From positions 3,410,001-3,474,000 of the forward strand of contig JACKHI010000001.1 in NCBI GenBank assembly GCA_020639075.1: a stretch of DNA of 64,000 nucleotides, given 5' to 3'. A program made the position numbers and the translations under genes. Shown piece after piece: positions 25,200-33,965 of the stretch. Below the pieces are notes generated by a model. The model was not told where the DNA came from. It did not search any database and saw only the letters and a program-made list of their open reading frames with translations. Origin of the DNA: Phycisphaerales bacterium (GTDB taxonomy: Bacteria; Planctomycetota; Phycisphaerae; UBA1845; UTPLA1). Positions within the stretch are counted from its first letter, which is position 1, and each line of letters starts with the position of its first letter.

Positions 25200-27275
25200 A
25201 TGTTCTGCCCGTCGTGCGGCGCTGAAATCGAGGCCGATCGCCGATTCGCGAAACTGGTCGTCTGCCGGTACTGCGAATCCGCGGTGCTGCTGGACGAAAA
25301 GGCGGCGCGGGCTGCCGGGAAAATGGCCGTTCTCGCCCAGACGCCCAGTCCGTTATTTGTCGGCGGGACTGGGACACTGATGGAGCGGCGGTTCCGGATC
25401 CTGGGGCGCGTACGCTACGGTTACGAGCGCGGCTATTGGGACGAGTGGTATCTCGCGTTCGACGACGGTTCGTCCCTCTGGGTCGGGGAGGATGAGAACA
25501 ACTTCACGCTGGAATCCTGCGACGAATCCGAGAGAGCGCCGATCGAGTATGCCGACGCTTTTCCGGGGCAAAGCGTGAAGCTCGGCGAAACGACGTTTCA
25601 CCTCGACGAAAAAGGCGTCGCAATATGCGAGGGCGGCGAGGGACAGTTGCCGTTCCCGATCATCTCGGGCGAGCGTGTGCCGTACCTGGACCTGAGCCTG
25701 TCGGATCGATTCGCAACGATCGAATACGACATTGAGGACACGACGGCGCGCGTTTTCCGCGGTCGCCGCCTCGATCTGTCGGAAATCCGGATGGACATGA
25801 CGGCCGATGCGGCGGGCGTCACAGGCGGCCTGAAAGTCGAGCGCGCGGCGGACGGCGAGCGTCGCGAGCGGATCGTGGCGACAGGGGATCGCGCGAAGAG
25901 CGTGAACTGCGTCTGCTGCGGCGCGCCGATGAACGTACCGGCGCAGGCGGGCAATTCGATCACCTGCGAGTATTGCGGAACGGATGTCGACCTGACGGTT
26001 CGGCGCGTTCCGTGCGGCGGTTGCGACGCGATGGTCGCGATTCACGGCCGCGAGGCGCGAAGCGTCGTTTGTCCGCAGTGTCATCGTGTGATCGACGTCA
26101 GCCGGAGCGAGCCGACGACGCTGGAGCTGGCGGCCCAGATCGGCAAACCCGCTGTGCCCTTCAAAATGGGGCAGAAGTGCAATCTTCGCGGCGTTGCGTA
26201 CGTGGTTGTGGGTCACATTCGATTTGTCGAGTTCGACGAAGACGGCACATATCGCAGCGACGAGTTCCTGCTCTTCAGCAAGGAGGCCGGATATCAGTGG
26301 ATCGTGATGGAGAACGGTCACTTCTCGCTATCGCGCGAGTTGAACGATCGGCCGATCGGGTTCGAGCCGCGCATGGCGGTCGCTAAGAAATCGCTGCGCT
26401 TCGTCGATCGCACGTGGAAGGTCTTCGAAAGCGGCAGCATGCAGGTCGAGTGGGTTGACGGCGAGCTGCCGTGGGTCGCGAAGATCGGCGATCTGAGCTA
26501 CTACATGGATGCGATCTCGCCGCCCTATCTGCTCAGCGCCGAATGGACTGAGTCGGAGATGGAGTGGTACGAGGCGGAGTACCTCGAGCGGGCGGAAGTC
26601 GCCGAGGCATTCGGCATTTCGATGAACGATCTGCCGACGGCGTTCGGCGTCGCGCCGCATCAACCATTCAAGCGATCGCAGTTCAGCCGGCAATCGATGG
26701 GCGTTATGGGGTTGTTTGCGATCGTGTTCACGATGGCGACGTTCTGGTCGCTCGGGAAATCCGGCGAAAAAGTCGGCCACATGGTGATCGGACCGGACAA
26801 GTTCCGGACGGAATACGTGACGGACGATCACTTTACGATCCGCGAGAAGGACGCGCTCTGCGAGGCGGAGTTCTACGCGGATGTGTCCAACTCGTGGGAG
26901 TATTTCGACGTTGCGGTGATCAACAGCGACGACGAAGTGGTGCTCGATTTCTCCGCCGAATTGTCCTACTACTCCGGACGGGACAGTGAAGGCTCGTGGA
27001 CGGAAGGCAGCAAGACGGACAACGTCCCGTTCAAACTGGAGAAGCCGGGCGACTATCGATTTCTGATCCTCGGGCAGGCAGGTACCGGGGAAACGCCCAT
27101 GGCCGGCTACGGCATACCGGTATCGATCACGATTCGTGAAGGAATCGTGTTGACGCGGTATTATCTGTTCTTCGCGCTGTTCTGTATTGCATGGCTGGCG
27201 ATTGAGGTATTTCGCAAACTGAGCTTTGAAGGCCGCCGATGGGCGGAAAGCGATGCCGCGGACGACGATGATTGA
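25200..27275 (+). CDS. Multi-zinc-ribbon protein with two DUF4178 domains and membrane helices
   Basis: This 691-residue protein starts at the ribbon itself (MFCPSCGAEIEADRRF with CRYC after it). A first DUF4178 beta domain follows (about 50-190, ILGRVRYGYERGYWDEWYLA and SLWVGEDENNFTLE). Several more ribbons are packed together around residues 235-300 (CVCCG, CEYCG, CGGCD, CPQC). A second DUF4178 domain follows (about 320-465, with the parallel words NLRGVAYVVVGHIRFVEF and WIVMENGHFSLS). One membrane helix lies near 500-520 and another close to the C-terminus (YYLFFALFCIAWLAIEVF). GGAGAG precedes the ATG. Function is unknown. DUF4178 genes recur, to my knowledge, beside DUF350 and spermidine-synthase genes, exactly as here. 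Confidence 0.85.
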   Translation: MFCPSCGAEIEADRRFAKLVVCRYCESAVLLDEKAARAAGKMAVLAQTPSPLFVGGTGTLMERRFRILGRVRYGYERGYWDEWYLAFDDGSSLWVGEDENNFTLESCDESERAPIEYADAFPGQSVKLGETTFHLDEKGVAICEGGEGQLPFPIISGERVPYLDLSLSDRFATIEYDIEDTTARVFRGRRLDLSEIRMDMTADAAGVTGGLKVERAADGERRERIVATGDRAKSVNCVCCGAPMNVPAQAGNSITCEYCGTDVDLTVRRVPCGGCDAMVAIHGREARSVVCPQCHRVIDVSRSEPTTLELAAQIGKPAVPFKMGQKCNLRGVAYVVVGHIRFVEFDEDGTYRSDEFLLFSKEAGYQWIVMENGHFSLSRELNDRPIGFEPRMAVAKKSLRFVDRTWKVFESGSMQVEWVDGELPWVAKIGDLSYYMDAISPPYLLSAEWTESEMEWYEAEYLERAEVAEAFGISMNDLPTAFGVAPHQPFKRSQFSRQSMGVMGLFAIVFTMATFWSLGKSGEKVGHMVIGPDKFRTEYVTDDHFTIREKDALCEAEFYADVSNSWEYFDVAVINSDDEVVLDFSAELSYYSGRDSEGSWTEGSKTDNVPFKLEKPGDYRFLILGQAGTGETPMAGYGIPVSITIREGIVLTRYYLFFALFCIAWLAIEVFRKLSFEGRRWAESDAADDDD

Positions 27276-27322
27276 TCGGCCGGAACGACAACGTCATCAG
27301 ACGATGACCTGGAGACGATGAC

Positions 27323-27532
27323 ATGAGCAAAGGCGCAACTGCGTTGATGGCCGTCATGGGGCTTGTGCTGGCGGGCACCGCACTGGCCAGCAGCAGCGGT
27401 TTCGGCGTCCCGCAACCCGAGAAGCAGCCGATCAGCATTCGGGAAGGCTCGGCGCGCGGCAACGGGGCCAACAGCGGTTCGCGCCGCTATCGCCCCGTGT
27501 TCATTTCGGGTGGTATCTTTCACGGAAAGTAA
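27323..27532 (+). CDS. Small exported protein of the DUF4178/DUF350 cluster
   Basis: This 69-residue protein has a clear signal peptide (MSKGATALMAVMGLVLAGTALA) and a short mature part rich in Gly, Ser and Arg (FGVPQPEKQPISIREGSARG). GGAGACG precedes the ATG. It lies 47 bases after the DUF4178 gene and 15 bases before the DUF350 gene, so it is embedded in the operon. No family is recognised. Confidence 0.7.
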   Translation: MSKGATALMAVMGLVLAGTALASSSGFGVPQPEKQPISIREGSARGNGANSGSRRYRPVFISGGIFHGK

Positions 27533-27547
27533 CTGAGGAATCAACGC

Positions 27548-27769
27548 ATGCCGGAAACCGTAATCAAACAGCTCTGGGACCTGATTCCGACGGTCGTCTA
27601 TTTCATCGTCGCGATCCTGCTCTTCGGCTTCAGTATCTGGATGATGGAAGTGATCTGTCCTTTTTCGATCCGCAAGGAAATCGAAGAGGATCAGAACACA
27701 TCCCTCGGCATCATCATGGGAGCCACGATCATCGGCATCGCCATCGTTCTTGCCGCGGTCGTCAAATGA
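27548..27769 (+). CDS. DUF350 membrane protein
   Basis: This 73-residue protein has two membrane helices (about 15-35 and 50-71) joined by an acidic loop (SIRKEIEEDQNTSLGI). The EIEEDQN-SLGIIMGA-IIGIAI pattern is typical of DUF350 (YjfL-like) proteins. Many DUF350 proteins have two such units; this one has a single unit and would have to dimerise. Function is unknown. It is co-directional with the DUF4178 and aminopropyltransferase-like genes at short spacing. Confidence 0.82.
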   Translation: MPETVIKQLWDLIPTVVYFIVAILLFGFSIWMMEVICPFSIRKEIEEDQNTSLGIIMGATIIGIAIVLAAVVK

Positions 27770-27809
27770 CGAGCGCGATGTGCGGCGGGCTTCGCCGGAG
27801 CCAAGCTGA

Positions 27810-29378
27810 ATGACCGACGAGCCGCCGCATGACGAAGAACGCACGCAGGCGGGCCGGATCCTGCTGGTCGGCGCGATTTTCTCCGCCGCCGGCTGCGGAA
27901 TCGTCTATGAGCTGGTCGCCGGCACACTGTCCAGCTATCTGCTCGGCGACTCCGTCACGCAATTCTCCCTCGTCATCGGTCTGTTTCTCACATCGATGGG
28001 TATCGGTTCATTCCTGTCGCGTTACCTCAAGCGCGATCTCATTGCCTGGTTCGTGGCCGGGCAGATCGCGGTCGGAATTGTCGGTGGATTCGCAGCGCTG
28101 ATCGGCTTCGCAGCATTTGCGTATACGGAGCTGTATCAACCGATTCTATTCGGCCTCGTCGTCGTGATCGGTACGCTTGTGGGGCTGGAGATACCGTTGG
28201 TCGTGCGGATCCTGCGCGATCTGAGCTCGCTGCGCGGGACGCTGGCGAACGTTTTGTCGGCGGATTATCTCGGGGCGCTGGCGGCCAGCGTGTTGTTTCC
28301 ATTCGCGCTACTTCCATATCTGGGGCTTGTCAGTGCGGGAATGCTGACGGGGCTGGTCAACGTCGCCGTGGGCGGGTTCGTTCTATGGCGATTCCACAAG
28401 ACGATTCGGCGATGGACGACGGGCCTGTCCGTCGCGACAGCGATCGCGTCGCTATTGCTGGTTGCGGGCATTGCCTACAGCACTCAGACGGTCTCAATGA
28501 TGGAGAGCCGTCTCTACCAGGATGAGATCATCTACTCGAAGAGCACGCCCTATCAGCGGATCGTCATCACGCGATGGCGGGAGGATCTGCGGCTTTATCT
28601 CAACGGTCATCTGCAATTCGCGGCGGTCGACGAATACCGATACCACGAGGCCCTGGTGCTGCCGGCGATGGAAGCGGCGGCGCGGCACGAGCGCGTGCTG
28701 ATTCTCGGCGGCGGGGACGGGCTGGCCGCGCGACAGGTGCTCAAGTATGACGGCGTGAAGCGCATCGATCTCGTCGATCTCGATTCCGAAGTGACGAACA
28801 TCTTCAAGACGTGGCAGATCCTGACGCGCGTGAACGGCAACACACTGAACGATCCGCGCGTGCACATTCACAATACGGATGCATTTGGGTTTCTTCAGAA
28901 CACGACGGACCTGTACGACGTGATTCTGATCGATCTGCCCGATCCGTCGGCGGCCGGGCTGGGCAAGCTCTATTCGCGAACTTTTTACGGTCTCGTCGGC
29001 CGTCATCTCGCGGACGGCGGCGCGATGACGTGCCAGAGTACGAGTCCGTTTCGGTCGAGGTCGGCCTTCTGGTGCATCGCGCATACGGCCGGCGCGGCGC
29101 GATGGGGGCCGGAGAACACGACGAAGCTGGAAGTTCGGCCCTACCACACGCTGGTGCCGACGTTCGGAACGTGGGGCTTTATTCTCTGCGGTACGAGTCT
29201 GCCGCCGACGGATCTGCTCAAGATCAGCGTCGACAGCCAGTACTTCACGTCGGCCACATTGCCGGGATCGTTTGTCTTTCCGCCGGACATGAGCGAAATC
29301 GAGACGCCGATCAGCGATTTGAATGATCCGGAAGTCGTGAAGCTGTACCACTCGGGGTATCACAAGTATCTGGACTGA
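27810..29378 (+). CDS. Membrane-anchored spermidine-synthase-like aminopropyltransferase
   Basis: This 522-residue protein has six to seven membrane helices in the first ~225 residues (starting ILLVGAIFSAAGCGIVYEL) and then a spermidine-synthase-type catalytic domain. Signature elements are YQRIVITRW, LYLNGHLQFAAVDEYRYHE, the nucleotide-binding loop VLILGGGDGLAARQVLKY, DLVDLDSEVT and the substrate-gate region DVILIDLPDPS. It could transfer an aminopropyl or related group from decarboxylated SAM; no SAM decarboxylase is present here. Multi-TM forms of this enzyme are associated with DUF350/DUF4178 genes, where the true acceptor is unknown. It is the fourth gene of the plus-strand cluster. Confidence 0.87.
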   Translation: MTDEPPHDEERTQAGRILLVGAIFSAAGCGIVYELVAGTLSSYLLGDSVTQFSLVIGLFLTSMGIGSFLSRYLKRDLIAWFVAGQIAVGIVGGFAALIGFAAFAYTELYQPILFGLVVVIGTLVGLEIPLVVRILRDLSSLRGTLANVLSADYLGALAASVLFPFALLPYLGLVSAGMLTGLVNVAVGGFVLWRFHKTIRRWTTGLSVATAIASLLLVAGIAYSTQTVSMMESRLYQDEIIYSKSTPYQRIVITRWREDLRLYLNGHLQFAAVDEYRYHEALVLPAMEAAARHERVLILGGGDGLAARQVLKYDGVKRIDLVDLDSEVTNIFKTWQILTRVNGNTLNDPRVHIHNTDAFGFLQNTTDLYDVILIDLPDPSAAGLGKLYSRTFYGLVGRHLADGGAMTCQSTSPFRSRSAFWCIAHTAGAARWGPENTTKLEVRPYHTLVPTFGTWGFILCGTSLPPTDLLKISVDSQYFTSATLPGSFVFPPDMSEIETPISDLNDPEVVKLYHSGYHKYLD

Positions 29379-29601
29379 ATGGCGCGCGGCGTGATTTGAT
29401 TCGCCCTTGAATTCGGGGCATCATTGCGAAGAATCGAATCCCGCAATGCCGGTTCGCATGAGGATGCGGCCGGCGATCGCCAAACTGCGATCACAAATTG
29501 AACTAACTGACGTGACGTTCCAACGGTCGCGTGTCGAATCGATGCATCTCGCACCACGCTGACATGACCGCGTTCACGTAATTTGTCATGGAGTCTCGCT
29601 G

Positions 29602-30153
29602 ATGCCAACCGCAGCCCTGTGCCCCGCCTGCAAGTTTGAAAACGCCGCCGCCACGCGATTCTGCATTCGATGCGGCATGTCGATGGCCGATGACGCGGCC
29701 GAGGCCGCGGACCTGACGCCGAACCCGCGCCCCGAGTTGATGCGGGCCGAGACGGCGGCGCTGCTTCGCCGCGTCGCGCATGAGTCGGGCTACGCCTGCG
29801 TCGACACGAAGGCCGGCATTCGCGTCACGATTCCGATCGGCGTCGAGCGCAAGCAGCGCGTTCATGTCACGTTCAGCGGTCAGGACGATGAGGGACACGA
29901 CATGATCAGCTTCATTACGGTCTGCGGAGAATACGACGCGAAGCACAACCAGCGCTTGCTGCACTTGAACGATCGAATGATGTTCGGTGCGTTCGCGATC
30001 AAGACGATCAAGGGCAAGGAGTACTTCGTCGTCTGTGCAAACCAGTTGGCGGAGACGGCGGATATCGCGGAGATTCGAAAGATCCTGTTCGGAGTTGCCC
30101 GAAGCGCGGATCGCATTGAAGACCGTCTCAGCGGCGGCAAGGACATTTTCTAA
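29602..30153 (+). CDS. Zinc-ribbon protein with YbjN/CesT-like domain
   Basis: This 183-residue protein has an N-terminal four-Cys ribbon (CPACKFENAAATRFCIRCG). It then has a compact alpha/beta domain resembling the YbjN or secretion-chaperone fold: LRRVAHESGYACVDTKAG, RVHVTFSGQDDEGHDMISFITVCGEY, LLHLNDRMMFGAFAIK. Proteins of this fold bind short segments of partner proteins. It follows the membrane aminopropyltransferase-like gene by 223 bases, and GGAG precedes the ATG. Whether it serves the DUF4178 cluster, the T7SS-like locus or neither is inference only. Confidence 0.7.
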   Translation: MPTAALCPACKFENAAATRFCIRCGMSMADDAAEAADLTPNPRPELMRAETAALLRRVAHESGYACVDTKAGIRVTIPIGVERKQRVHVTFSGQDDEGHDMISFITVCGEYDAKHNQRLLHLNDRMMFGAFAIKTIKGKEYFVVCANQLAETADIAEIRKILFGVARSADRIEDRLSGGKDIF

Positions 30154-30263
30154 TCCGAAGACGCTTTGCGCGCCGGGGATTGTCTTAGCACTCGGTTTGT
30201 TTTCACATTGTGCAATTGTCCGGGCGGACGATGCTGGTGATGGACCGTCCGCGCCCGCTCAAA

Positions 30264-30320
30264 CACTGGGTGGCAAGCACCCAGTGGCACACAGATTCGA
30301 GTGGCAAGCACCCAGTGGCA
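30264..30320. repeat. Tandem REP-like hairpins (CACTGGGTG family)
   Basis: CACTGGGTG-gcaag-CACCCAGTG forms a perfect 9-bp stem, followed by GGCAC. The second half of the unit (GTGGCAAGCACCCAGTGGCA) is then repeated. It lies in the gap between the zinc-ribbon/YbjN-like gene and the convergent universal stress gene, where it could also slow transcription from both sides. Confidence 0.6.
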
Positions 30321-30348
30321 TATCGGCGTTCGGCCTCTGGATTCGACG

Positions 30349-30792
30349 CTACGCGGCGTGCTCGCTTCGCGGCGTTTTGACGATCATCACTGAGCACGCG
30401 GCACCGCGGACGACCTGTTCGGCGACGCTTCCCATGAGAACGCGTGCGATTCCGGTGCGACCGTGGGTGCCCATGACAATCATCCGCACGTTCTCTGATT
30501 TCGCGACATCGAGAATTGCGGCGGCCGGTTCACCATATAGCAATCGATGCGTGCATTCGACATCGGTGACGCCCTCGGCCGTTGCCCGGAGGCGCATCGC
30601 CACTTCGGCGGTTGAGTCCGCGTAGGCGCCGCCGTGCAGCATCCCTTCACCGTCGCCGATCGCCGGGCGCGGCACGACGTGGACGATCAGCAACGTTGCC
30701 TTTGCCATGACGGCGTACGCGCGGGCCTGCTGCATCGCGAATTCGGAGTCCGCGGAGAAATCCGTCGCGACGAGTACTTTGGGATTATTCAT
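30349..30792 (-). CDS. Universal stress protein (UspA family)
   Basis: This 147-residue single-domain Usp begins with the conserved start VLVATDFSADSEFAMQQA, where Asp contacts adenine. The ATP-binding loop near the C-terminus is complete (GTHGRTGIARVLMGSVAEQVVRGA region, G-2x-G-9x-G-S pattern). It likely binds ATP. Its start overlaps the stop of the SulP transporter by eight bases, so the two are translationally coupled. Usp domains are known to be fused to, or to accompany, anion transporters as regulators, which is the likely job here. Confidence 0.92.
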   Translation of the reverse strand: MNNPKVLVATDFSADSEFAMQQARAYAVMAKATLLIVHVVPRPAIGDGEGMLHGGAYADSTAEVAMRLRATAEGVTDVECTHRLLYGEPAAAILDVAKSENVRMIVMGTHGRTGIARVLMGSVAEQVVRGAACSVMIVKTPRSEHAA

Positions 30793-32407
30793 GGGTCGTC
30801 TCCATCTCTTCGCCGTTCAGTCTCGCCCGGTCGCCTGTTTCCGATGCCCGGAAGAGTTCATCTCCGTTTGCATTCAGTCGTTGTCGCATGAAGCGCGGGT
30901 GCAGTTCGTCCCAGTCCATCAGCAGGCGGCCGCCCGTCGATATGTGTTGTTTCTCCCAGTCCATCAGCATCGTCAGGCAAGCGTGGTCGACGTAGTCAAG
31001 GTGGTCGAGGAAGACTTGTAACTCTCGATTCGGCGGTACGCGGTCCAGGGCCTGCGCCAGTTTGGGCAGACTGACGAACGTTGCAGCCCCGCGCAGGTGC
31101 ATGACCGCGCGATTCGCGTCTGGATCGTCCTCGAACTTGACTGAAAGATGCGAGATTGTGTAGACCAGTTTCAGGACGGCGAGGATGACGCCGACGACGA
31201 CGCCGGTAAGCAGGTCGAAGCCAACGATCGTGACGAGCGTGGCGAGGTAGATAATGACCTCGCTTGGGCTGTCCTTCCAGATACGTTTGACGGCTTTGAT
31301 GTTGACGAGTTTGTAGCCGGTGTACACAAGGATGGCGGCGAGGGTAGATTTGGGCACGTGGGAGAGAACGCTCGCCAGGAATGACACGAAGACAAGCAAC
31401 CAGACGCCGTGCAGGATCGCCGACAGGCGCGTCTTGGCCCCCGCCTCAATATTAGCGCTGCTTCGCACGATAACGCCGGTCATCGGAAGGGCGCCGAAGA
31501 GACCGCAGATGGCGTTGCCGATGCCCTGTGCGGCGAGTTCCTTGTCGTACTTGGTGCGGGGCCCGGTATGAAGTTGATCGACGGCATTGGCGCAGAGCAG
31601 GGTTTCGGCGCTGGCGATGATCGCGATCGTCAGAGCGGCAATAATGTACGGCTGTTCCGTCAGGTGTTTGAACTGCTCGACGCCGGGGAGGCTGAGGGAG
31701 TCCATCAGGTTGCCGGGGAGCGTAATCTTGAGAATCTCGAGATCGGTGAAATATGCGATGGCGGTCGCAGCCGTCACGGCGATGAGCGCGGCGGGCAGCG
31801 CCTTGAGCTTCTTCGGCGCGCCGATCTGCCATAAAACGATGATGAGAATCGTGATCAATCCGAGGTAGGCGGCCTGATGATGCACCGACCAGTCGATCGG
31901 GAAGATGCCCTTCTCGATGGCGGCCGGAATCGACTTGATGTTGTTAAGCGTGTTGTCGCGCGGTTGGTCGTCCACCATGATGTGAATCTGCGAGCTGAAG
32001 ATAATCACACCGATACCGGCGAGCATTCCCTGGATAACGGCCGGCGACACGGCGCGGAACCACTGTCCGAGCCTCAGGATTCCCGCGACGACCTGCATCA
32101 GTCCTGCTGCGAGCACGATGATCCCGAGCGCACCGAGTCCGAGCGCTTCGTTATGCACGATGTCGTAGATGATGACGGTCAGCCCCGCCGCCGGACCGCT
32201 GACCTGCATCGGGGATCCGGAGAATGTACCGACGATGATGCCGCCGATGATGCCCGTGATGATGCCGGCGGCAATGGGCACGTCGGAGGCAATGGCGATA
32301 CCCATACACAAGGGCAGCGCGACAAGGAAGACGACGATCGACGAAAGAAAGTCGTGGCGCAGTTTGTCAAATAGTCCGGCTCGAACCGGGGCTGTTTCTG
32401 TGGTCAT
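30785..32407 (-). CDS. SulP-family anion transporter with STAS domain (candidate bicarbonate transporter)
   Basis: This 540-residue SLC26/SulP transporter has ten or more membrane helices (residues ~20-410) and a cytoplasmic STAS domain (~430-500, with FVSLPKLAQALDRVPPNRELQ and DHACLTMLMDW). The substrate-site region is seen at GSPMQVSGPAAGLTVIIYD, and the family pattern at ANAVDQLHTGPRTKYDKELAAQGIGN. Substrates of the family are sulfate, bicarbonate or other anions. An upstream carbonic anhydrase (136 bases) and a downstream overlapping Usp gene favour bicarbonate, as in BicA-like systems. No sulfur-assimilation gene is near. Confidence 0.9.
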   Translation of the reverse strand: MTTETAPVRAGLFDKLRHDFLSSIVVFLVALPLCMGIAIASDVPIAAGIITGIIGGIIVGTFSGSPMQVSGPAAGLTVIIYDIVHNEALGLGALGIIVLAAGLMQVVAGILRLGQWFRAVSPAVIQGMLAGIGVIIFSSQIHIMVDDQPRDNTLNNIKSIPAAIEKGIFPIDWSVHHQAAYLGLITILIIVLWQIGAPKKLKALPAALIAVTAATAIAYFTDLEILKITLPGNLMDSLSLPGVEQFKHLTEQPYIIAALTIAIIASAETLLCANAVDQLHTGPRTKYDKELAAQGIGNAICGLFGALPMTGVIVRSSANIEAGAKTRLSAILHGVWLLVFVSFLASVLSHVPKSTLAAILVYTGYKLVNIKAVKRIWKDSPSEVIIYLATLVTIVGFDLLTGVVVGVILAVLKLVYTISHLSVKFEDDPDANRAVMHLRGAATFVSLPKLAQALDRVPPNRELQVFLDHLDYVDHACLTMLMDWEKQHISTGGRLLMDWDELHPRFMRQRLNANGDELFRASETGDRARLNGEEMETTHE

Positions 32408-32543
32408 TCGGATCGGTCTTTCTTAATGCTGTCGTTTGAATTCTGTTGATTTCCGATAGCGGCGGAATCCCGGGCGTTCCGCATGAGAACGAGGGCATGC
32501 GCCTCGCTGCGTCGCACATGGGAATTACCTCGCCTGCAATCGG

Positions 32544-33155
32544 CTAGATAAGATGAAAGTCCTGCTGCCCGAACTCGATGCCTTCGACTTCGCCGGTTTC
32601 GAATCGATAGAACCAGCCCATGATGTTCAGCTTCCCGTTGCGGCAGGCGTGATCGACGAAATCGTAGGTCTTCAGGTTCGACATCTGCAGGATGACGTTT
32701 CGCTTGACGACAGCCTCGGAATCGTTGCGCTCGGAGGGCCGCAGACCGTGCGTCTCGATGTCTTCGCGGATGTGCTCGGCGGCCGTCAGCCAGTCGCGAA
32801 CGGCCGGCAGCTTGTCCGTCAGGCTCGGATCTAGCAGGGCCGCCATGGCGCCGCAATGCGAGTGACCGCAGACGACAATCGTCGCCACTTTCAGCACGCG
32901 GACGGCATACTCGATCGTCGCGGACTCGCCGCCGTTGGTCGTCTTTGCGTCCGGAATCGTGTTGCCGGCATTGCGTACGACGAAGATCTCACCGGGATCG
33001 GCGTGCGTCAAAAGGAACGGATCGATCCTGCTGTCGGAGCAGGTGATGATCAGCGAATGAGGCCGCTGGCCGGTGGCAAGCGATGCGAACAGGTCCCGCT
33101 TCGCAGGGAAGACTTCGCGTTGGAAATGATGGATGCCGTCGATGAGGCGTTGCAT
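32544..33155 (-). CDS. Beta-class carbonic anhydrase
   Basis: This 203-residue cytoplasmic enzyme interconverts CO2 and bicarbonate. The zinc site is complete: Cys and the Asp/Arg dyad in TCSDSRIDP, and His/Cys in CGHSHCGAM. The start at ATG 33155 (MQRLIDGIHHFQ) has GAGGA upstream; the longer frame to 33251 is not supported. It is the first gene of a minus-strand set with the SulP transporter and Usp protein, which suggests coupling of bicarbonate uptake or efflux to CO2 hydration. Confidence 0.94.
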   Translation of the reverse strand: MQRLIDGIHHFQREVFPAKRDLFASLATGQRPHSLIITCSDSRIDPFLLTHADPGEIFVVRNAGNTIPDAKTTNGGESATIEYAVRVLKVATIVVCGHSHCGAMAALLDPSLTDKLPAVRDWLTAAEHIREDIETHGLRPSERNDSEAVVKRNVILQMSNLKTYDFVDHACRNGKLNIMGWFYRFETGEVEGIEFGQQDFHLI

Positions 33156-33965
33156 ATCGAAAGTCCTCAGAATCCCGTGGGATATGACAATAGAATGAGT
33201 CAGGCACGCCTGCAACACGCGCATTCGCAATGAACGCATCGACGCAGGCAAAACGGATGATCAATACATGAATGCAGGCGTAGCGACCGCGCACGGAGAA
33301 AACGGCGCAGCGGTTCGTCTCGATTTCGCAATCAACAGCGCAACGGGCATCCGTCAGCGTTGAATTGATGAGTCTGGAGGAAACTCCAGTGATCAGGGAA
33401 ACCGCGCCCCGGGGCGCGATGTTCGCGGCGAACCGCAGCGACGCGAACGACAGGACGGCCATGCCGATGGTGAATACTCCGTCGCTGCGAGCATTCCGCA
33501 TGCAGCAGCTCAGACTCGCCCACGCCATCGGACTGCGTTTCGGATTCGGACTCGCAATTCGATCGGATGGAACCGTAATACGTGGATGAGGCCCGCCCGG
33601 CGAAAGGGATCAAGACCGCGCATAATGCCCATGTCGTCAGGGCACATCGGGAACGTCGGGATGTCGTCATCCAGTCAGTCATCGGGGGAGCATTACCCAT
33701 TCGAACGATTCGCGTCGATAGAATTCACGCGAAGCCCGGACATGATACCAACGAGAGAGCCATTCTAGCAACGACCGGCCCTATCAGCGCTCAAACGGCG
33801 GATATCGAGACGATCCAAGGGATACCCGTATCCGATGCAACCGGTCAGAGCATCGCCGAGTAGGTCGGCATTCCGTCCGCCACGCCAAGGCCCGTCGAGA
33901 CATCGACTCCTTATCGGGCAGAATTGATACCCGTATCCGCATGATTGCGGAAGGCGAGCCGCACT
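33156..33965. other. 810-bp region without a confident gene
   Basis: This stretch separates the carbonic anhydrase start from the stop of the multicopper oxidase gene. Two minus-strand frames overlap within it. One opens with a signal-like leader (CALTTWALCAVLIPFAGRASS) and the other continues with FTIGMAVLSFASLRFAANIA, so a frame-shifted, decaying small exported gene is possible. Neither has a recognisable domain, so no CDS is called. Confidence 0.4.
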
